64,000 bases of DNA, from the NCBI RefSeq assembly GCF_013423785.1, contig NZ_CP058952.1:3065665-3129664 (forward strand). Direction: 5' to 3'. Numbering within the stretch: position 1 is the stretch's first letter; every line of letters starts with the position of its first letter. Under the pieces are notes generated by a model. It saw only the letters and a list, made by a program, of their open reading frames with translations. It was not told where the DNA came from and made no database searches. A program made the translations under genes and the position numbers. Below are positions 19,563 to 28,468 of this stretch, piece by piece. Source of the DNA: Chitinibacter fontanus (GTDB lineage: Bacteria; Pseudomonadota; Gammaproteobacteria; Burkholderiales; Chitinibacteraceae).

Positions 19563-20941
19563 TAAACCGCAGAAGAAACCGTCGCCAGCCTGAATCGTGA
19601 TACTGGCAATACCGCTGGCAAACTCAACAATAACTTTGATAAAGCGCAGGTGGAAGAAGCCTTTACGGTGACGAAGGCGTTTATCAATGAAACCAGCACG
19701 TTTATTGCGAATCGGGCGAAAGAAGCAGACAAAGCGAAAGCCACATTAGAAGATCCAAACGCCAGTGCCGCCGACAACTAGAGCAACTCACTCGACTGAA
19801 GCTCTCAGGTAAATGCGATAGCAAGTGTGAACAAGAAACGAAAGCACTTAAAAAGAAAGATGACGCAACAAATCTTGCTTTAGATGCTTGCACTAATATT
19901 AAAACACCACAGTGCGACACAATCCGGCAGGACGTACGTAAAGTTGCGGCAGACTATATTCGTTCAACTTCCTTACTGGCCGATACTTCTTTGACGTTTG
20001 TTACAAAAGAAAAAGAAGCTGAAGCTACGCTTCTTGCGCAGCAAAGTATGGGCGGTGTTAATGCTAGCGATATACTTAAAGGCTACGGCCAATCAATGGT
20101 TGATGGCGTTGAAAGTGCTTATACGGGTGCTAAAACGGCATTTAAAGCCTTACTTGGCGATCCGCAAGCTCAAACGCAACTCAAGGCTGGGGCAGGTGCG
20201 GCATGGGATTATGTTTCTGATCTGGAGAATTTGCCTTATCTATTGGGTGCAATGACGCCAGAAAAGCGCGAGAAACTGGCTCAGGCCTACGAGCGGGGTG
20301 ATGTTGAAACAATTGGTCGGATAACCGGAGAAACCGTCGCTAGTTTGCCAATTGGTGGCGGTGCAGGAACGATTAAAAATGTAGGGAAGGCCACTGAAAC
20401 CGCTTTGGATGCAGTTCAACTTGCGAAGAAGGCGGAGGAAGCAGCCAACGTTGCTAATAAGGTTAACGGTCTCACTAAACTTGACGGCCTACTGGGAAAA
20501 ACGATAGATGGTCCGCAGGTAACCAGCACCATGCTGAGACAGGATGGCAAGCTGGGTGAACAACTCGCCATCGAGATGCTACATAAGGAAACCGGCTTGA
20601 CATTTAAGCCTCTGCAAAATGGCAGCGGGCATGGTTGCGATGGTTGTTTGGTGTCAATCAACGGCGATAAGATCACGGTGGTGGTGATGGACGCAAAATC
20701 GTCACAAAATGGTGTGGATAAGGCGATGAATGCGGCGGGTGATCCACTACAAAGACTTCGTGGATGGCTTGATAAAGAGAATATCGGCGGCGCAGCTGAA
20801 AATGAAGCATTGGCAATTCAATTACAACAAGCGATAGGTAAAGGTGCAGACGTAAAAGGCATTACAGTCAAAGTCGGTGTGCCAGCGCCAGGGGCTTCAG
20901 GAAAAACACAATTTAGGGTGGAATCATGGCCGAAAAAATGA
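19563..20941 (+). pseudogene. Orphan CdiA/FHA C-terminal toxin module, frameshifted
   Basis: The stretch encodes the end of a contact-dependent inhibition or filamentous haemagglutinin-type exoprotein with no upstream gene. 19566-19781 reads TVASLNRDTGNTAGKLN... up to AADN and a TAG. The expected continuation (RQLEQLTRLKLSGKCDSKCE) resumes in another frame from about 19772, so a short deletion has shifted the frame. That second frame runs to 20941 with the pre-toxin region (LENLPYLLGAMTPEKREKLAQ) and a last ~130 residues containing GEQLAIEML, GHGCDGC and VVMDAKSS. These fit the E, D and (D/E)xK positions of a PD-(D/E)xK nuclease, so I infer a DNA- or RNA-cutting toxin. Internal starts (for example TTG 19991) might still make a short product. 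The immunity gene overlaps the 3' end. Confidence 0.8.
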
Positions 20942-21921
20942 TGGATTGCGACAGAATCGAAATTAACCCCAAATGGGTAAAGTACAAAACAATTTTGAAA
21001 CGAATCCATGACATTGATGTAGCAAGTAATGGTGAAAAATTTAAATTTGGTGATATCCGCGAGTACGTAACACGGGAAGATAGTGCTCCGGCTCAAGAAA
21101 TGCCCAATAACATAAACGTAACTAACTATACTGCTGCTCGTCTAGGGCGCAGCAAAGCCCATCAGGTCTTGGCAACCGCGTCAGAGAACCCTGATTGGCT
21201 CGCAAGTCTTGCTGGTTGGCTAACTTATTATCGTGTGGGTATAAGGCAAGAGTTTTTTTGGCATCAACAATTTGATATTATATTTCTGGATCATCCAAAC
21301 CGCGGTCTAAGAATGTTCAGCATGCAAACCGCCGCCAATATGATGGCGGCGATGGCAATATTAGGTTGGAAAGAGTCGGTCATCTATCAAGGTTATTTAA
21401 CGCATGCAGCTTTAAATCGTGACTATCAACTGGAGCTTCAATACACCGAAGAGCATCGTCGAGCCCAAGCCTTCATGTTGCGCTTGTTTGCCGATTGGGT
21501 GGGCGATGTGTCTCACCAATGGCCAAACTATGCTTATGATGAACCAATTTATGAAGCGCTGCTCCAGCATTGGCGCAATCCTGACCCAGAGGCTCTAGTT
21601 CCTTGCTTGTTGGCTGCATGTGATCGGCATACTCACCAAGCCGGAAAAGATACGTTGAAGAAGTTTTATGATTTTAATTCGGATTGGCATCTGGAGCGCG
21701 TACCGGTTGAAATCTTGCTGCTCTTTCGTTTGCGCGAATGGGAAGGGCTCGCGAATCCCGTGTTAGATCATCCGCTGATGGCTGCGCCATTTGACCGCTT
21801 GCCGCCTGAGCAACCCATACCCGAATTGGATGAATTGATGCAGGGGGTACTGAAGCGGGCGCGGGAAGATTGGCCGCAGTATGACGAAGTGCTCTCGCTG
21901 GCTGCACTGAAACAAGGCTAG
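20926..21921 (+). CDS. Immunity protein, Imm49-like
   Basis: The 331-residue, mostly helical protein starts 16 bp before the end of the toxin frame, the overlap expected of a toxin-immunity pair. Features such as NMMAAMAILGW, YEALLQHW, a mid-protein DRHTHQAGKD and VEILLLFRLREWEGL remind me of the Imm49 family of polymorphic-toxin immunity proteins. It should bind and block the toxin encoded just upstream. It has no signal peptide, so it would act in the cytoplasm. The gene is intact while the toxin gene is broken, which suits selection for protection against sibling cells. Family assignment is from memory. Confidence 0.75.
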   Translation: MAEKMMDCDRIEINPKWVKYKTILKRIHDIDVASNGEKFKFGDIREYVTREDSAPAQEMPNNINVTNYTAARLGRSKAHQVLATASENPDWLASLAGWLTYYRVGIRQEFFWHQQFDIIFLDHPNRGLRMFSMQTAANMMAAMAILGWKESVIYQGYLTHAALNRDYQLELQYTEEHRRAQAFMLRLFADWVGDVSHQWPNYAYDEPIYEALLQHWRNPDPEALVPCLLAACDRHTHQAGKDTLKKFYDFNSDWHLERVPVEILLLFRLREWEGLANPVLDHPLMAAPFDRLPPEQPIPELDELMQGVLKRAREDWPQYDEVLSLAALKQG

Positions 21922-22044
21922 CCTAGTAAACTGGATGATGTTGGGCGTGGTTCGCTTGCGAACCCGCGTTGGCTGGCGCATCAACACTAAACGGGCTTAT
22001 TCTTTCTACAGCTGAACAATGAATCTGTATCCTGCGGTTTAAAA

Positions 22045-22197
22045 GCCACCACGCCCATCGTGATGAGCGCTAGCGGCGATGAAAGCAGCACTACGCATAG
22101 CGCGATTGCCACAGGCAAAATCACCATCACCAACGAAGCACAGCAACAGCAACTGACGGGCAAAACTGAAGAAAAAATCGTCTGTTGTCGCCGATGA
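22045..22197 (+). pseudogene. Fragment of a second FHA/CdiA module
   Basis: The 50-codon open stretch reads ATTPIVMSASGDESSTTHSA then GKITITNEAQQQQLTGKT and stops soon after. In FHA-type proteins this segment comes immediately before TAEETVASLNRDT, where the first fragment (19563) begins. It therefore looks like the 5' boundary of a further orphan toxin cassette, cut off after about 50 codons. Confidence 0.65.
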
Positions 22198-22423
22198 ATA
22201 AATTGACCCACCTGCTGATTTTTCACTGACCCACCCCAACATCGTATCTTCCATTAAGTTTCAATGGTTTTCATAGCATTGCCATGGGGCAATCAAATAT
22301 CGGAATCTGGGTCAAACTCACGTCGTCGCGAACACGCTTTGGCTGTTCTGTCGATTTGGTGCGACTAAAGGTAAGCATCTAGCCGACCCACGTTGAATAG
22401 CGGTATCGTTCCTTGGGATGATC

Positions 22424-22504
22424 GTGTCCACGATAAACTTAGGTGGACACATGGACGCTATACTCCCACTTCAATCAAGACCCCGTAGGGCCCGTCGCAA
22501 ACAC
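22424..22504 (+). other. Possible insertion-sequence remnant
   Basis: A perfect GTGTCCAC/GTGGACAC inverted repeat is followed at once by ATG and 18 codons (MDAILPLQSRPRRARRKH) that resemble the first residues of some transposase orfA proteins. The frame stops and no other IS part is visible. Confidence 0.25.
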
Positions 22505-22591
22505 TGAATCGCCCCTAGTTTCTGGATAGTTCATTAAATTAATGTTTTTGTTCGGTAAGGATGGGGCAATAATTCATTAGTGCGAATATGC

Positions 22592-23797
22592 TTACGCCTT
22601 TTGCATCACAAAATCCGACCATTTTTGCATCAATTCTCTGCGAAAATCCAGTTGTGAAGTTCTTGCATAGGCACGTCGAACACGACTGCCAATAGCATGG
22701 CCTAGTGCGGCTTCGCTGAGTTCATCAGCATAATCTGTTTCTTCGAGTGCCCAGTTTTTAAAACTTGCTCTGAATCCATGCAGCGTTGCAATGCGCCCTG
22801 CAACATCACTTGGAGCATTACGCGTCCTCAGAAAGGAGGTCGTGCTCATATCGGACAGTGCGACCTGCTTACGAGGGCTTGGAAAAATCAAAACAGGGTG
22901 TGCGCCACGCATGAGCTCAAGTATCGATAAAGCATGAGAGCTCAATGGCACTTCAAGTGCAATTCCCTCGTTTTTTTTTGATTTCATCGCCGCCGCTGGT
23001 ATCGTCCATACTTTGCGCTTTAAATCGACTTGCTCCCATGTGGCAAATCTAGCGTTGGCAGAACGTACCGCCGTCAGAATGACAAACAAGATGAGGTGCT
23101 GTGTGACCCTGTCGGCAGGGTACAGATGCTCATCGACAAAAATGGGGATGTGCGAGTAGGGCATCGCTGGCTGGTGCACCGTCGCGACAGTGCAGAAATC
23201 GCCAAGTTGTTTTAATGCCTTGGGTATTGGAGAGGCTTTGATATAGTCATGAGCTTCTGACCAATCCAAGACCTGTGCAATTGCTGTTTTCAGTTTCCGC
23301 GCAGTGTCAGGTTGCGTTGCCCAAATAGGCTGGAGTACCGCTTTGATATGCTCTGGTTCAATGTCATGAACCCGCATTGCTAATAGTGGCGAGGCGTGTT
23401 TCTGAATTCTGCCTAGCCAGCGCACCGAAGCGTTCGCTTCATTTTTCCAAGTTAAACGCCGAACCTTGAGTGTCGCATCCATGGCCTGCTCAAAGGTCGG
23501 AGATTCTTTTTTGGTCACCAGCGCGGTTCTGGCGTCTTCAAGTGGATCGCGGCCCAAGGCAATACACTCGCGCATCGCTTCGGCTTTGTCTCTTGCTTCT
23601 GCCAAGCCGACAGAAGGGTAACTGCCCAAACCCGCATCCCGACGTTTGCCGGTTACCGGAGAAACGAATCGCATTTCCCAGCGACCCTGTCCTTTCGTTT
23701 TCGATGGCATCAAGCGCAAACCGGGTACCCCGCCATGAGCGAGTGGCTTGTCGGTTGGTTTGATGTTTCGTGCTTTTGCATCAGTCAGAATTGCCAT
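22592..23797 (-). CDS. P4-type tyrosine integrase
   Basis: The 401-residue recombinase has the N-terminal DUF4102 arm-binding domain (TDAKARNIKPTDKPLAHGGV PGLRL), a SAM-like core-binding domain (about 110-200) and the catalytic domain. Active-site residues are visible: Arg in LTAVRSAN, HGFR, His in ALGHAIG and Tyr in RRAYART. It inserts and excises genomic islands by site-specific recombination and is the likely mover of the toxin-immunity segment to its left. I find no tRNA gene or clear attachment repeat beside it, so the ends of the island remain undefined. Confidence 0.92.
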   Translation of the reverse strand: MAILTDAKARNIKPTDKPLAHGGVPGLRLMPSKTKGQGRWEMRFVSPVTGKRRDAGLGSYPSVGLAEARDKAEAMRECIALGRDPLEDARTALVTKKESPTFEQAMDATLKVRRLTWKNEANASVRWLGRIQKHASPLLAMRVHDIEPEHIKAVLQPIWATQPDTARKLKTAIAQVLDWSEAHDYIKASPIPKALKQLGDFCTVATVHQPAMPYSHIPIFVDEHLYPADRVTQHLILFVILTAVRSANARFATWEQVDLKRKVWTIPAAAMKSKKNEGIALEVPLSSHALSILELMRGAHPVLIFPSPRKQVALSDMSTTSFLRTRNAPSDVAGRIATLHGFRASFKNWALEETDYADELSEAALGHAIGSRVRRAYARTSQLDFRRELMQKWSDFVMQKA

Positions 23798-24670
23798 GGT
23801 TACCCCACATGCTACCCCACATTTACGGTTGGAACACCCAACACATCACTGGACGTGGTTATACAAAATATTAGCATGAATCACGGATAAATAAAGGATT
23901 TATGAATTTTATCGTACGTTATTGGACCTTATGTTGGTGCCTGCCGTCGGCACCAAGAAAATCAAGGGTTCAGCAAGCAATTGCTGGACCCTTTCGTGTT
24001 TAAAAGCGATTTTTTGATGTACTTTTGTGGCGCTCGCCAATATCAAGCCAGTATCTGTATTAAATGCTTCCCTTGCGGATCTAGAGCATTTCAAACCCCG
24101 CTCTGAAACGGCCAATTTGGTCCAGTACATCGAGTCTAAAAAGCTGGGCTGTTTCCTCAGCTTCCGCAAGGCGGAGTGCACCAGCCTATCCTTTTTTTAT
24201 CCTCAATTGCATTTACTATTGCTTTGTGTTCTAGGCCCCATCACTGCAAATCGCCGCAATCATTTCCGGCTCGAAATCTAATTTAATTAATAGTTGCGGC
24301 AAAGCGGGGGTATTGCCCGACTTTATGCTGGTGATCTCAATGTCCTGAATCTTTGGACTGCCTTGGTTGCAAGAGGCTTTTTAGCTGCCAGGCAAACGGT
24401 AGGGGGCGTCGTTGTTTGATGGGGCTGGGAATGTAGAGCGAATGTCACAGATTTTGAATCGTGCAAGCAAGATTCATTCTCGCTACAAATTTCTAAGTAG
24501 AATGGTTCATTGCTGATAGCATCAATTTACTGAATTGGCCTGTTTTTCTGTGTGCTTACGAATTTTGGTTTAGGATGAATTCAAGCCCTTGGTGGCATGA
24601 TTTAACGACTGTAATTTCGCCAAAAAATATATCCAGAAGTTGTTTTGCGAATAATGAGAGTTAATCCAAA
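23798..24670. other. Intergenic stretch upstream of the type I secretion operon
   Basis: Short frames (23909-24181 minus, 24027-24281 plus) overlap each other and show no family resemblance. Two hairpins at 23934-23993 are listed separately. The last ~390 bp, AT-rich, should contain the promoter of the secretion operon but I cannot assign boxes. Confidence 0.4.
23934..23993. other. Two adjacent strong stem-loops
   Basis: First, TTGGTGCC pairs with GGCACCAA (23934-23956). Second, a 13-bp stem with one G-U pair, AAGGGTTCAGCAA / TTGCTGGACCCTT, closes a GCAA tetraloop (23964-23993) and is followed by TTTCGTGTTT. They may be a terminator left by a lost gene or a structured RNA near the integrase end. 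Confidence 0.45.
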
Positions 24671-26302
24671 ATGAACGATCAATCCCGCTCTACCTCGGTA
24701 AGACTCGCAAAATTGGACTGGTTACGCAGTGATGTGCTGGTTGTGACCTTTGTAATGCATGTCCTAGGCTTGGCTTTGCCATTAGCATTATTGCAAATCT
24801 ATGATCGAATTTTGCCCGCTCAAGCCTATGGAACCGCTACTTTCTTGGTGCTTGGCGTTGGAATTGCAATTATTTTCGAAGCAATTTTGCGTTATGGCCG
24901 GCATGTCATTTTTGCCAATATGGCTGCACGGGTGGAGCTAAAAACCGCGACACAGATTTTTGACCGATTCGCTGCCGTAGATATTAATCAGATTGAGCGC
25001 CGCGGGCCGGCAAAAATTACTGATGCGTTGAGGGCTGTGGCGCAGGTCAGGGATTTTTGGTCTGGCCAAGCAGGTGTAGCTTTGTATGAGATCCCATTTG
25101 TTATCGTCTATATCGCGCTAGTCGCATACATCGGCGGCTGGCTGGCGCTGATCCCTTTAGGATTGTTTGGGCTTGCTATTCTTTTGGCCATAGTGCTCAA
25201 CCCGCGGCTTGCTCGTGCTAGCAGCGAGCTGGATCAAAGTGAGCATCTGCGCCACGATTTCTCATGGGCTAGTTTTGCCGCCTTGCCTTATCTCAAGGCA
25301 ATTGGTGCAGAGGGAATGGTTGGCGCAATATGGCGGCGTATCAGCGCACGTTATTTAAATGCGGGTTCGCAGGTGGAAGTGCATATGGGGTGGGTACGTG
25401 AAAACGCCGCTACCATTGGGCAATTGTCCACTATTTTGGTGGTGGCATTTGGTGCTTTGGAGGTGATATCGGGAGCAATGACCACCGGTGCCTTGGCTGC
25501 CTGCAGTATTTTGGCCGGTCGCTCTATCGGCCCGGCTATGGCAAGTCTGGGTTATTGGGCGCAATTAACTAGAGTGCAAGAAGCTCAGGCAAAAATTGAT
25601 GATCTACTGGCTTTACCAGATAACCCGGCTTTGGCCAGTGTTTCTGAGGCTCAGTCCGCATTGGTAAGTCATGGACAGCTTAGTATTGTGGCACCATTTA
25701 TTGGAGCTGAATCGATACAGATTCAGCCGGGTGAGATTGTTCACATTGAAGCCTGCGATACAGTCCTATCTTCCCGTTTGCTCACCGCTATTTCAGGGAT
25801 GTCTGACGATAATGAAATTAAAGTGGCGGTTGATGGGCACGATTTAGCGCAGTTTAAGCGCGATGAATATCGCGCAAGTGTGATGCTGCTTAGTAAGCAA
25901 ACAGCCTTAATTCCGAGCTCTATACTCAATAATATTACGTTGTATGACGTCCGTTATCATCAAGATATTGAGCAGTATGTCAGCGCGCTTGGTATGAAGC
26001 CTTATTTAGATAAATTGCGCTATGGCATTTTGACGGATGTCGGCGGTGCTGGTGTAGCAGCATTGTCTGAGGGGATGATTCAGCGTATTGCGCTAATACG
26101 TGCCTTGGTTAGACAACCCAAAATACTTTTGATCGATCATGGCGCCAGTGCAATTGATCTGGATGGGATTAAACGGTTGGCGGATTTATTACGATCATTG
26201 CGGGGACAGATCACGATTCTAATCGCCACTAATCAGCCTGCTCTAATTGCGGCCTGCAGTCGTTCTTTGCAATTGGGCGCAGACAAGGGGGTTAGCTTAT
26301 GA
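24671..26302 (+). CDS. Type I secretion ABC half-transporter A (degenerate ATP site)
   Basis: The 543-residue protein has about six transmembrane helices (20-300) and a C-terminal nucleotide-binding domain (about 335-543). The signature LSEGMIQRIALIRAL (about residue 467) is good. Walker A is lost: the loop reads EACDTVLSSR (about 359) without the GxxGxGK lysine. Walker B is LLIDHGAS with no catalytic Glu, and the switch His is Asn (IATNQP). Alone it should not hydrolyse ATP. It most likely pairs with the next protein, whose gene overlaps its stop by ATGA. There is no C39 peptidase domain. In this operon the pair would drive export of the giant adhesin across the inner membrane. Confidence 0.88.
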   Translation: MNDQSRSTSVRLAKLDWLRSDVLVVTFVMHVLGLALPLALLQIYDRILPAQAYGTATFLVLGVGIAIIFEAILRYGRHVIFANMAARVELKTATQIFDRFAAVDINQIERRGPAKITDALRAVAQVRDFWSGQAGVALYEIPFVIVYIALVAYIGGWLALIPLGLFGLAILLAIVLNPRLARASSELDQSEHLRHDFSWASFAALPYLKAIGAEGMVGAIWRRISARYLNAGSQVEVHMGWVRENAATIGQLSTILVVAFGALEVISGAMTTGALAACSILAGRSIGPAMASLGYWAQLTRVQEAQAKIDDLLALPDNPALASVSEAQSALVSHGQLSIVAPFIGAESIQIQPGEIVHIEACDTVLSSRLLTAISGMSDDNEIKVAVDGHDLAQFKRDEYRASVMLLSKQTALIPSSILNNITLYDVRYHQDIEQYVSALGMKPYLDKLRYGILTDVGGAGVAALSEGMIQRIALIRALVRQPKILLIDHGASAIDLDGIKRLADLLRSLRGQITILIATNQPALIAACSRSLQLGADKGVSL

Positions 26303-28446
26303 GTCATTCTATGACTAGCTCCATCACTAATAATGTGGAACGCATTACTGGTATTAATCAAGTTATTGGTGAAGAACGGATGGCTTGCTCAGCCTTAGCG
26401 CGGTGCACAGCACCGTTGTTGATTCGGTTAAATTGGTTTGGTGCGCCAAGAAGTCTGCTTGCGTTTTTACCAGATATTAGTCGCCCATTTGGCTTAACGC
26501 AGTTTTGTGCACTGTTGAATGATCTGGGCTTCAAAATACAGATTCAAGAGTGGGATCGTCGGTCAAAGGATCTGCACGCCTTACCTGGTGTGGCCGTGTT
26601 GATTAACGAGCAGGCCGACGAGGCATTTATTTGCCTTCGCGAGCAAAATGGGCTGGTACAGTGGCATGATGGGCAGCAATCTTATGCCACCGCGCCACTC
26701 CAGCATGGGCGTTTACTACTGATTGAGAATGATCCATTTCATCAATCGTTAAGCCAACCGCAAACCGGTTGGTTGATGCGTTTATTCCTAACGGCTCGGC
26801 CGGAAATTTCAGGGCTGTTGCTGGTTAGTTTGGTTGTCAATTTAATCGCCCTGGTGATTTCCCTATTTACCATGTTTGTTTACAACACGGTCATCCCTAG
26901 CGGTGCCGTGGACACGTTGCAATCGATGGCCGCAGGCGCTTGTATTGCCATCTTGGGCTCATGGGCCCTACGCATGTTGCGCGTTAAGTTAATTAGCGAT
27001 CTGAGTACATGGGCTGGCGGGCAGATTAGTGATATCGCTATGCGGAAAACCTTGAGCTTATCGGCCGATGTTTCTGCTCGGCTAGGCGTCGAAAATAATC
27101 TCACTCGTTTAAGGTCGATTGAAGGAGTGCGCCAGTGGTTCGGTGGTAGTAGTACTTTGAATATTGATTTTCCATTCGTGCTGATTTTCTTGCTCATCAT
27201 TAGCATTTTAGGTGGGTTTATTGTGCTGGTTCCGCTGGTGGGCTTAATGCTGTTTGCGCTGGTGTCCTGGCCGTTAGCCAGTTTTGTGCAGCAACGCTCC
27301 AAAGAGGTCGGCTTGGTGTCGCGGCAATTGGGGGATGTGATTTCGATTGTTGCGCATCGATTGCGTGTGCTGCGAGGAGTTCGTGGCTCGCACTTATGGG
27401 GCAAGCAGCTACCAGAACTAATGGTCAAATCGGTACAAGCGAACCGTAACTATGCAATTGCCAGTGGTTTAGTTCAAACCATTGGTCAAGCCCTATCAAC
27501 GCTAACTGTTTTAGCAACAATGGGGGTAGGCATTGCACTGGTGCTAAATAATTCAATGACTACTGGGGGCTTGATTGCCACCATGATGCTGATTTGGCGT
27601 GTCACCACTCCCGCCCAGCAAATGCTCGCCGCACAGGTGAGGTTACGCAATTTGTCGGACGCCACCCAGCAACTAGATAGATTACTCAATACCCCCGCCG
27701 AGCAGTCTTCACCAAAAATGACTTCGCCGATTGTGGCACTAAGCCCGAGCATTGAAGCTGATCGTTTGTATTATCGGCATAGCGCAGACCGAGAGCCATC
27801 TATCGCTAACGTGAGCTTCAAACTTGAAGCCGGATCATGCCTCGCGATTGTTGGCCCCAATGGCGCGGGCAAAACCACATTGATCGAACTATTGCTAGGG
27901 CTTAAAACGCCACAAAATGGCCGGGTTTTGGTGGGCGGCCGTGATATTCGGCAGTTTGATCCTGAGGATTATCGAGCTTGGCTTGGCTATTTGCCGCAGC
28001 AGGTTCCGGGCATGCCCGTCACTTTGCGCGAGGCTTTGAGTTTGCGCAGTTTGAATGTTTCTGAGGCCGAATTATTGGCCGTATTAGCTCAGGTTGCTGG
28101 GGAGCGCTGGTACGAACTTTTTGGCGTTGAATCTGCCGATGCCGCTTTCAATGTGCAAATCTCACCTTGGCGTGAAGATCGTGATGCTATTCGAGGGCGC
28201 TTTATTGTTCGTCTTGCGATTGCAGTGCTGGAAAAGCCGCCACTGGTACTGCTCGATGACCCACTTGCGGATCGTGACCCTGCGCTTGATCCTTGTTTCA
28301 TTCGCTTGCTTGCCCAATTACGCGGCAAAACGACGTTGATCATGGCCACACACCGCACCGATTTGATTGAACAAGCGGATCAGATTGTCGTGTTGCACGA
28401 AGGTGCACTGGTGCATTTTGGCCCAGTTGCTGCTCCTGCCAGCTAA
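26299..28446 (+). CDS. Type I secretion ABC half-transporter B (intact Walker A)
   Basis: The 715-residue protein has a ~165-residue N-terminal cytoplasmic domain, a six-helix membrane domain (about 170-440) and a nucleotide-binding domain (about 485-715). The N-terminal domain may be a C39-like domain lacking the catalytic Cys. Walker A GPNGAGKTT (about 519), Q-loop YLPQQ, Walker B LLDDP (Asp where the catalytic Glu is usual) and switch His THRTD are present. The LSGGQ signature is replaced by DAIRGRFIVRL. Together with the preceding subunit one composite site would have this Walker A and the partner's signature. Vibrio cholerae RtxB/RtxE is a known heteromeric precedent. The gene overlaps its neighbour by 4 bp. 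Confidence 0.9.
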   Translation: MSHSMTSSITNNVERITGINQVIGEERMACSALARCTAPLLIRLNWFGAPRSLLAFLPDISRPFGLTQFCALLNDLGFKIQIQEWDRRSKDLHALPGVAVLINEQADEAFICLREQNGLVQWHDGQQSYATAPLQHGRLLLIENDPFHQSLSQPQTGWLMRLFLTARPEISGLLLVSLVVNLIALVISLFTMFVYNTVIPSGAVDTLQSMAAGACIAILGSWALRMLRVKLISDLSTWAGGQISDIAMRKTLSLSADVSARLGVENNLTRLRSIEGVRQWFGGSSTLNIDFPFVLIFLLIISILGGFIVLVPLVGLMLFALVSWPLASFVQQRSKEVGLVSRQLGDVISIVAHRLRVLRGVRGSHLWGKQLPELMVKSVQANRNYAIASGLVQTIGQALSTLTVLATMGVGIALVLNNSMTTGGLIATMMLIWRVTTPAQQMLAAQVRLRNLSDATQQLDRLLNTPAEQSSPKMTSPIVALSPSIEADRLYYRHSADREPSIANVSFKLEAGSCLAIVGPNGAGKTTLIELLLGLKTPQNGRVLVGGRDIRQFDPEDYRAWLGYLPQQVPGMPVTLREALSLRSLNVSEAELLAVLAQVAGERWYELFGVESADAAFNVQISPWREDRDAIRGRFIVRLAIAVLEKPPLVLLDDPLADRDPALDPCFIRLLAQLRGKTTLIMATHRTDLIEQADQIVVLHEGALVHFGPVAAPAS

Positions 28447-28468
28447 TTTGTTAAGGTTGCTAATCATT

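Larger units (their letters stand above)
21922..22591. other. Intergenic stretch with FHA and possible IS scraps
   Basis: It holds a GGTTCGC/GCGAACC stem-loop near 21950, an FHA scrap (22045-22197) and an 8-bp inverted repeat near 22424-22450. No complete gene is seen. Confidence 0.5.

Noticed and set aside
23909..24281. Two overlapping frames on opposite strands upstream of the secretion operon
   Set aside because: Both lack ribosome sites and family resemblance, and one runs over the paired hairpins.
22592..24670. A tRNA gene as attachment site beside the P4-type integrase
   Set aside because: No cloverleaf can be built here; the hairpins at 23934-23993 do not form a tRNA.
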